Assembly: GCA_930367215.1 (NCBI GenBank)
Contig: OV884059.1
Location: forward strand, 152,208,511-152,272,510
DNA from: Pollenia angustigena
Taxonomy: Eukaryota > Arthropoda > Insecta > Diptera > Polleniidae
Reading direction: 5' to 3'
Length of the DNA stretch: 64,000 bases
Below, piece after piece: positions 59,240 through 64,000 of the stretch. Position numbers and translations under genes: made by a program. The notes under the pieces are model-generated. The model worked only from the letters and a program-made list of their open reading frames with translations. It was not told the DNA's origin and made no database searches. Position 1 is the first letter of the stretch. The number at the start of each line of letters is the position of its first letter.

Positions 59240-60607
59240 TTTTTTTATATAATAAAATAAAATTTGACAATAAATGGAAAAATAAAATATGGAAAAATAA
59301 ATTTTAAAATTTCAAAAAACAAAATTATCATAATAAATTTAAAATTCCATTCTATCAAAATCTTCTAACTCATCTTAATTATATCATAATTTTACTTGAT
59401 TTTCCTTCAAAATTTGTTAAAAAGTTCTTAGAAATTTGAATTGTTTTATTTATTTATATGAACTATGAACATTTAAAAAACTTACCAAGTTAATAACAGA
59501 AATGTTGATTTTTTTTCAAATATTCATAATTGTCTGTATGTAAATTTTTTAATTATTTATTTTATTCAATTGTTTATATAATCAAATTAACTTCTTTTTA
59601 GAGATTTTTATAATTGCTTATATAAATTTGATTATTACAAGGGATGAGATTTTCATGCACTAAAAATCGAAAATATGCGCATAAAATATGCTCTAAAAAA
59701 TCCAATATATGCACTAAAAAAAATACAAAAATATGCACTAAAAACTTAAAAAAATTCCATAAAAAAATCGTTTTTTAATTTTATTAAAAACAAAAATATA
59801 TAAAATTCAGTCTATTGTTATTCAAATATCTTTAGAAACTTAAATAACTAATTAAAATTTTGTTTGTTTAAATAAATAAGTACTGTTTTTTTTAAAGTAA
59901 AACTTTGTCTTCTACTTGAAGAATGAAAATGCATTTTGGAAAAATTGGTTTGCAAATCCCACTTTGTTTCCAGATCAGATCAAAAATATTTGAAATTCAT
60001 TTTATATTTTGAAATCCTTAATTTTTTTTGCAAAACTTTTTGGATTTTTTTTTTTTTTTTAATTTGTCGGGCTATTCTTCCTACCACATTGTTAATTTTA
60101 AATTACGTGAACTAAATCCCTCCTAATTAGTAATTATTTCACCAATATATCCGTAATTGGAAAATACAAATGCTAATTGACTTCTGGTGTTATTTAAATT
60201 TAAGATTTCTTTTCCTTTTTTTAATTGCACAATCATCGGTTCTTCAAATATTTTTAAATTAATCGAAGTTTTTTTGAATAGAATTCTGAAGCATCCTGCC
60301 AGGCCCCAATTTTGGTACTACAACGGATACATTTAATTAAAAATTGCGATATAATCGAATTGGCTTCTAAATTCTCTGCAACGAAGTGTAACCCATGTGC
60401 CAAGCATTGGAAATCTTAATGATTTAATATGCTGCATCGGTTTAAAATAGAAGCATCTTTTGTCGAAATCTTGAAAATCTTGTATTGAAAGCAAAGCTCC
60501 AAAAGAATTTATTGATTATTAAAAATTTTTTGGAAAGTTTTTTTCAAGATCGTTTTTATAATATGGAAAATAAAAGATCCCTCAAAAATGTGAAAATATG
60601 CATTTAA

Positions 60608-62771
60608 CCCATTAAAGACTGAACCCCGATTTCGTGGTACGATTTTGATGAAATTTCACACATTTGATATTATGGGCATTTATATTGACATTGCGTTTTT
60701 TTTTATTTTTACCTGTCAAACCTTGGCCCCTAGACCATGGGTATTTTTCTACCCACTTCGCTCTTAAAGAGTTCTAAAACACAAGATTTTTTGAAAACCA
60801 AAAATTAAAAAATTCATTTATTGCATGCATTGATGTGTGTGTTGTGTGCTTATTTCACTATGTACGTTGAATCTGTCCCAGCGGGAAAAGGAAGAAGTAC
60901 GGATGCCTTCTAGAGGGCATTTGTATTCCTTCTTTTGGATGAAAAGGATGGTGAAATTTTAAGGGCCGATGTTGGTTTTGAATAAAATACCAATTATTTA
61001 GGAAGTTATTGTCATTTATTTTTATTATGAAAATATTGGTATGGTTCAATCATGTATGGAACAAAATATCGGCCAAATGGCTGAGGCATAATTGAGGTTC
61101 TAAGCCGTTAATGGGCCGAATTATCTCATCCTATAGCTCTTGAATTGTTGCTTGCTTATCGACGTACACCTTTTCTGTCAAACAACCCCAAAGAAAGAAG
61201 ACCAACGGTGTCAAATCAAATGATCTTGGCGGCCAATTGACATCGCCAACACGTGAGATAACACGGCCATTGAATTCGTTGCGCAAAAGAGCGATTGTTT
61301 TGTTAGCTGTGTTGCACCGTCCTGTTGAAAGCACATATCGTCCACATCCATATCTTCCAATTCGGGCCATAAAAAGTTCGTTATCATCTCACGATAGCGA
61401 ACACCATTCAGAGTAACTGCCGGACCGGCCTCATTTTGGAAAAAATACGGCCCATAGATGCCGCCAGCCGATAAGCCACACCAAACAGTCACTCTTGTGA
61501 GCGCATTGGTTTTTCGACAATCACTCTTGGATTATCATTCGCCCAAATGCGGCAACTCTGCTTACTGCCGAATCCACTGAGGTGAAAATGTGCCTCATCA
61601 CTGAATCACGAAGTGCATTTTGATTTGAACGCCCATATTAATAATAAGACATAATAAGGTGAGGTTTACATTCAACATTGGCCCTTTACAAGGTTTGCTC
61701 GCTTTATTCCACTCTCATATCTTTTTACACACGTTGTCATTGCTCTCGCTTCTTTTGCAGTTACATAAGAATGGTAACGGGATCAAAAAAAAAAATTATT
61801 TTGCTTTTGCTTGTGCGAAAAAACATAACAAAAAATGTTACTCCTTCTCTTCTCTGTTGTCATAGAAGGGAATGTGGAATGTTTTATATTTTATACGAAA
61901 GAGCCGAGGTCTTCTTACTAATGCTTTGGATGCTGCTATGGTGTACGCCAGGAATGTACACTGCATGCTAAGAAAACCTGAAGGATCTCCAATCATGAGT
62001 AAATTTTATTTCATGTGAGCGTTGTTGAATCATTGGTATAAGAGAAAAAGTTGTCACAAATGCACAAGAAATGGCAAAGCGCATGGAGAGCTTTGACCAT
62101 ATGATAAGCCATATTATTCAGCTTGGCCGTTTCGGACAATGTGAAGCAAAACTGAGTTTGGTTGTACAAAATGCAAATTTTAGTTACACCCAAAGGCTTG
62201 TTTTGCACATTTTCATGCTGGTGTCCCAAAAAACATTAAAAATATAAAATTATCTCAATAATCGACCACAGTTGTGATATTTATTTCTTTATTTTTTACT
62301 AATATATAGTTCATTTTACATAAAACATCGCATTCTTACTTGCCAAAAATTAAAAAAAAAACTATGTGTTTTGAACCCTCTTACAGCGAAGAGGGTATTT
62401 AAATACCCATGTCATTGAATCCAACCTGTGGTCAACGTTATTGGCCCAATTTAGCTAATATTTTTTTCTAAAGCAGAGCACACCTAAGGCTATAAGTCAC
62501 CAAGAGGGTTTTCCGATTTTCGACTCTCCCAATTTTCCAGAGCCGTTGTCGTTCACTTTTTCCAAATATTAGAAATTGCTAACTTGTAAGCCGCTAACTT
62601 ACCCAATTAAAAGGGGCAACATTTAATTTCAAAAATTTGTTTAAGTAGTCTTATCCTTTCTTTATCTATCTGTAAAAACCAATTTCCGATACCTCTTACC
62701 TGAAGTTAGCCAGAATTTTTCTACGAAGGCTCTGTTTTTGGGTATTTAAATACCCATCAGTCCTTAATGGG
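60608..62771. mobile_element. piggyBac-like element nested in the hAT-like element, unit B
   Basis: TTAA flanks at 60604-60607 and 62772-62775; same CCCATTAA ends as in unit A. The interior differs from unit A by only a few bases. Confidence 0.8.
61030..61620 (-). pseudogene. Tc1/mariner-type DDE transposase, dead, unit B
   Basis: Same lesions as 33070-33665, including V for the third catalytic Asp, so all of them predate the duplication. Confidence 0.85.
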
Positions 62772-63266
62772 TTAAAACCTAAATATGCAATTTCACCAAA
62801 ATATGCAACAATATGCAAAAACAAATCGATGCCATTTTAACGCAAATTTAATGACTCGGAAAGATAACACAGCCCGACAAAATTAAAAAAAGAATTTTTG
62901 CTTTTTTTAATTTATCAACTGATTCTAGTTAATTTGGGTGCGCTTAATTCAAAACTGTAATCAGTTTGTCTCGATCAGCTCTAGTTTTCATGATATAACT
63001 TTTTATACCCTCCACTTATGACCTCCAATTACCAATTACCCAAATTTTTTTTTCCAAATTTTTTTTTTTTATCAACATTTTTTATTTACTGTTATAGTTA
63101 TTGCCAAAAAAAAATCCCATATTTTTTTAAGTTCAGCGCACCCAAATTAACTAGAATCAGTTGATAAATTCAAAGAAGCAAATTGAGTGTTGGCCTGTGT
63201 AATTGGTCGACATCGTTCTTGGACTATCGACAAAAAACATGCATTTGCATGGAAATCGCATCCCTA

Positions 63267-64000
63267 ATTATTACAATCTTGACTACAAGCCTTTTTATAT
63301 TTATTTTAATTTAACTTTCCTAAACAAAAACAATACAATACGAAAATACTCACTCTCACACACTCTCACTTTATTTGAATTACTTTGATTTTTGATTTTT
63401 AGTTTTATCATTTGCTTTGCATTTTTACGAATGGCCCTAGAAAAGAAACACATCGACCGGCACAAATTTTCATATAAATTTCCGACACCTTTTTCACTAA
63501 TTAACTCGAAATTTTCCAAAGAGATTTTTACACAGAATTATTAAGAAACACTTAAATTACATTTGTATGCAAAAATATTTAAATTTTCTCAATTAATTAA
63601 GGTGATTTTATTAATTTCTTTGCGACATTAATCATCGAACAACCGAACACCTGTAAAATTTTAGAAAACTAAAGAAGACAGCAAGCGGAGTTTGTTTGCT
63701 ACGGTTTTTGTTGTAATTTTGTTAATGATGTACTAAATGAGTGAGTGAGTGTGAATTCACTAGTGAGAGGAAACAAATCGTCGAATGTGATGCGTAATTG
63801 GATTTAATGATGGATTGTTAAAGAAAACTACAAACAGAAGAAATCAAATTTATAGAAATTTGTTTTTTGCAATAAAATAAAAAAAAAAATTGTAAGTTTT
63901 TTTTATTGTTGTTTCAATGTAAATTCTTAAACGAAATTTTTTTATTTTAAGTACAGAAACAGCCAGTTAGATTTGTTTAAACTTATGAGCAGTAAACAAG
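63267..64000. repeat. Start of a third repeat unit (unit C, truncated by window edge)
   Basis: The last 734 bases repeat 35309-36040 almost exactly, beginning with module M. The array therefore contains at least a third copy. If colinear, a third copy of the secreted peptide gene would lie about 2.4 kb beyond the window edge. Confidence 0.85.
63275..63830. repeat. Boundary module M, copy 5 (M-a type), start of unit C
   Basis: Nearly identical to 35317-35860, including the minus-strand 72-codon core frame (63301-63519) and the 'tgatgtactaaatgagtgag' continuation. Confidence 0.65.

Larger units (their letters stand above)
35309..63266. repeat. Tandem repeat unit B (about 27.96 kb)
   Basis: Second copy of the unit. 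The part corresponding to 27600-35300 of unit A is almost base-for-base identical (55000-63260), while the part around the peptide gene has diverged visibly. Private insertions in this copy are a Penelope-like element (39577-42115) and a 1-kb DDE element (56063-57062). The arrangement may be a real tandem duplication or two haplotypes joined in the assembly; the sequence alone does not decide. Confidence 0.9.
59639..63266. mobile_element. hAT-like element (3628 bp) hosting a nested piggyBac-like element, unit B
   Basis: Same ends as 31675-35308; ATTATTAC flanks at 59631-59638 and 63267-63274. Contains the hAT-type relic at about 60245-60440. Confidence 0.8.

Overview
The window is A+T-rich, intron-poor, repeat-dense eukaryotic DNA. 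It looks like a higher dipteran, probably a calyptrate fly. The pointers are the repeat families (dispersed repeats bounded by TATACCC, jockey-type and Penelope-like retroelements, hAT, Tc1/mariner, piggyBac-type and PIF/Harbinger-type pieces) and a small secreted peptide gene with a fly immune-gene promoter layout. I see no bacterial genes, tRNA, rRNA or CRISPR array. The species cannot be named from the sequence alone.

The large-scale structure is a tandem duplication with a period of about 27.6-28.0 kb. Unit A runs from about 7659 to 35308, unit B from about 35309 to 63266, and unit C starts at about 63267 and runs off the right edge. Positions 1-7658 are flanking DNA made mostly of transposon relics; its last 1.7 kb is a diverged relative of the end of the repeat unit. 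Each unit holds, in order: boundary module M, a small peptide gene, a jockey-type non-LTR relic, a DDE element with C-G ends, a Tc1-like foldback element, a PIF-type MITE, a second M module, a hammerhead ribozyme motif, and a triple nest (hAT-like containing piggyBac-like containing a dead Tc1/mariner-type transposase). The unit copies differ by SNPs and by clean transposon presence/absence, so each serves as the empty-site control for the other. The same pattern would arise if two haplotypes had been joined in tandem by an assembler.

The only gene I support as intact is at 11149-11496. It encodes a 115-residue secreted precursor with a signal peptide, an acidic propeptide, an RRAR furin-type site and a 65-residue glycine/asparagine-rich mature peptide. 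It resembles an attacin/edin-like immune peptide. Upstream lie a TATA box, a kappaB-like site and a GATA site. Its copy in unit B (38410-38757) has an in-frame stop at codon 69 and has lost the GATA site.

The most interesting signals are these: (i) hammerhead ribozyme folds, two in opposite orientation at the ends of a head-to-head Penelope-like element (39577-42115) and one orphan in the repeat unit (31226-31271, copied at 59194-59239); (ii) two element families whose relic proteins share an S-D-x-C-x-x-Q-N-K-N motif and whose ends start with CG and are flanked by 4-bp AT-rich duplications, probably one poorly described DDE superfamily; (iii) a 1.1-kb foldback element with TA target duplication, arms built of short tandem repeats, and a Tc1/IS630-type transposase tail between them; (iv) a conserved module M present five times at the unit boundaries.
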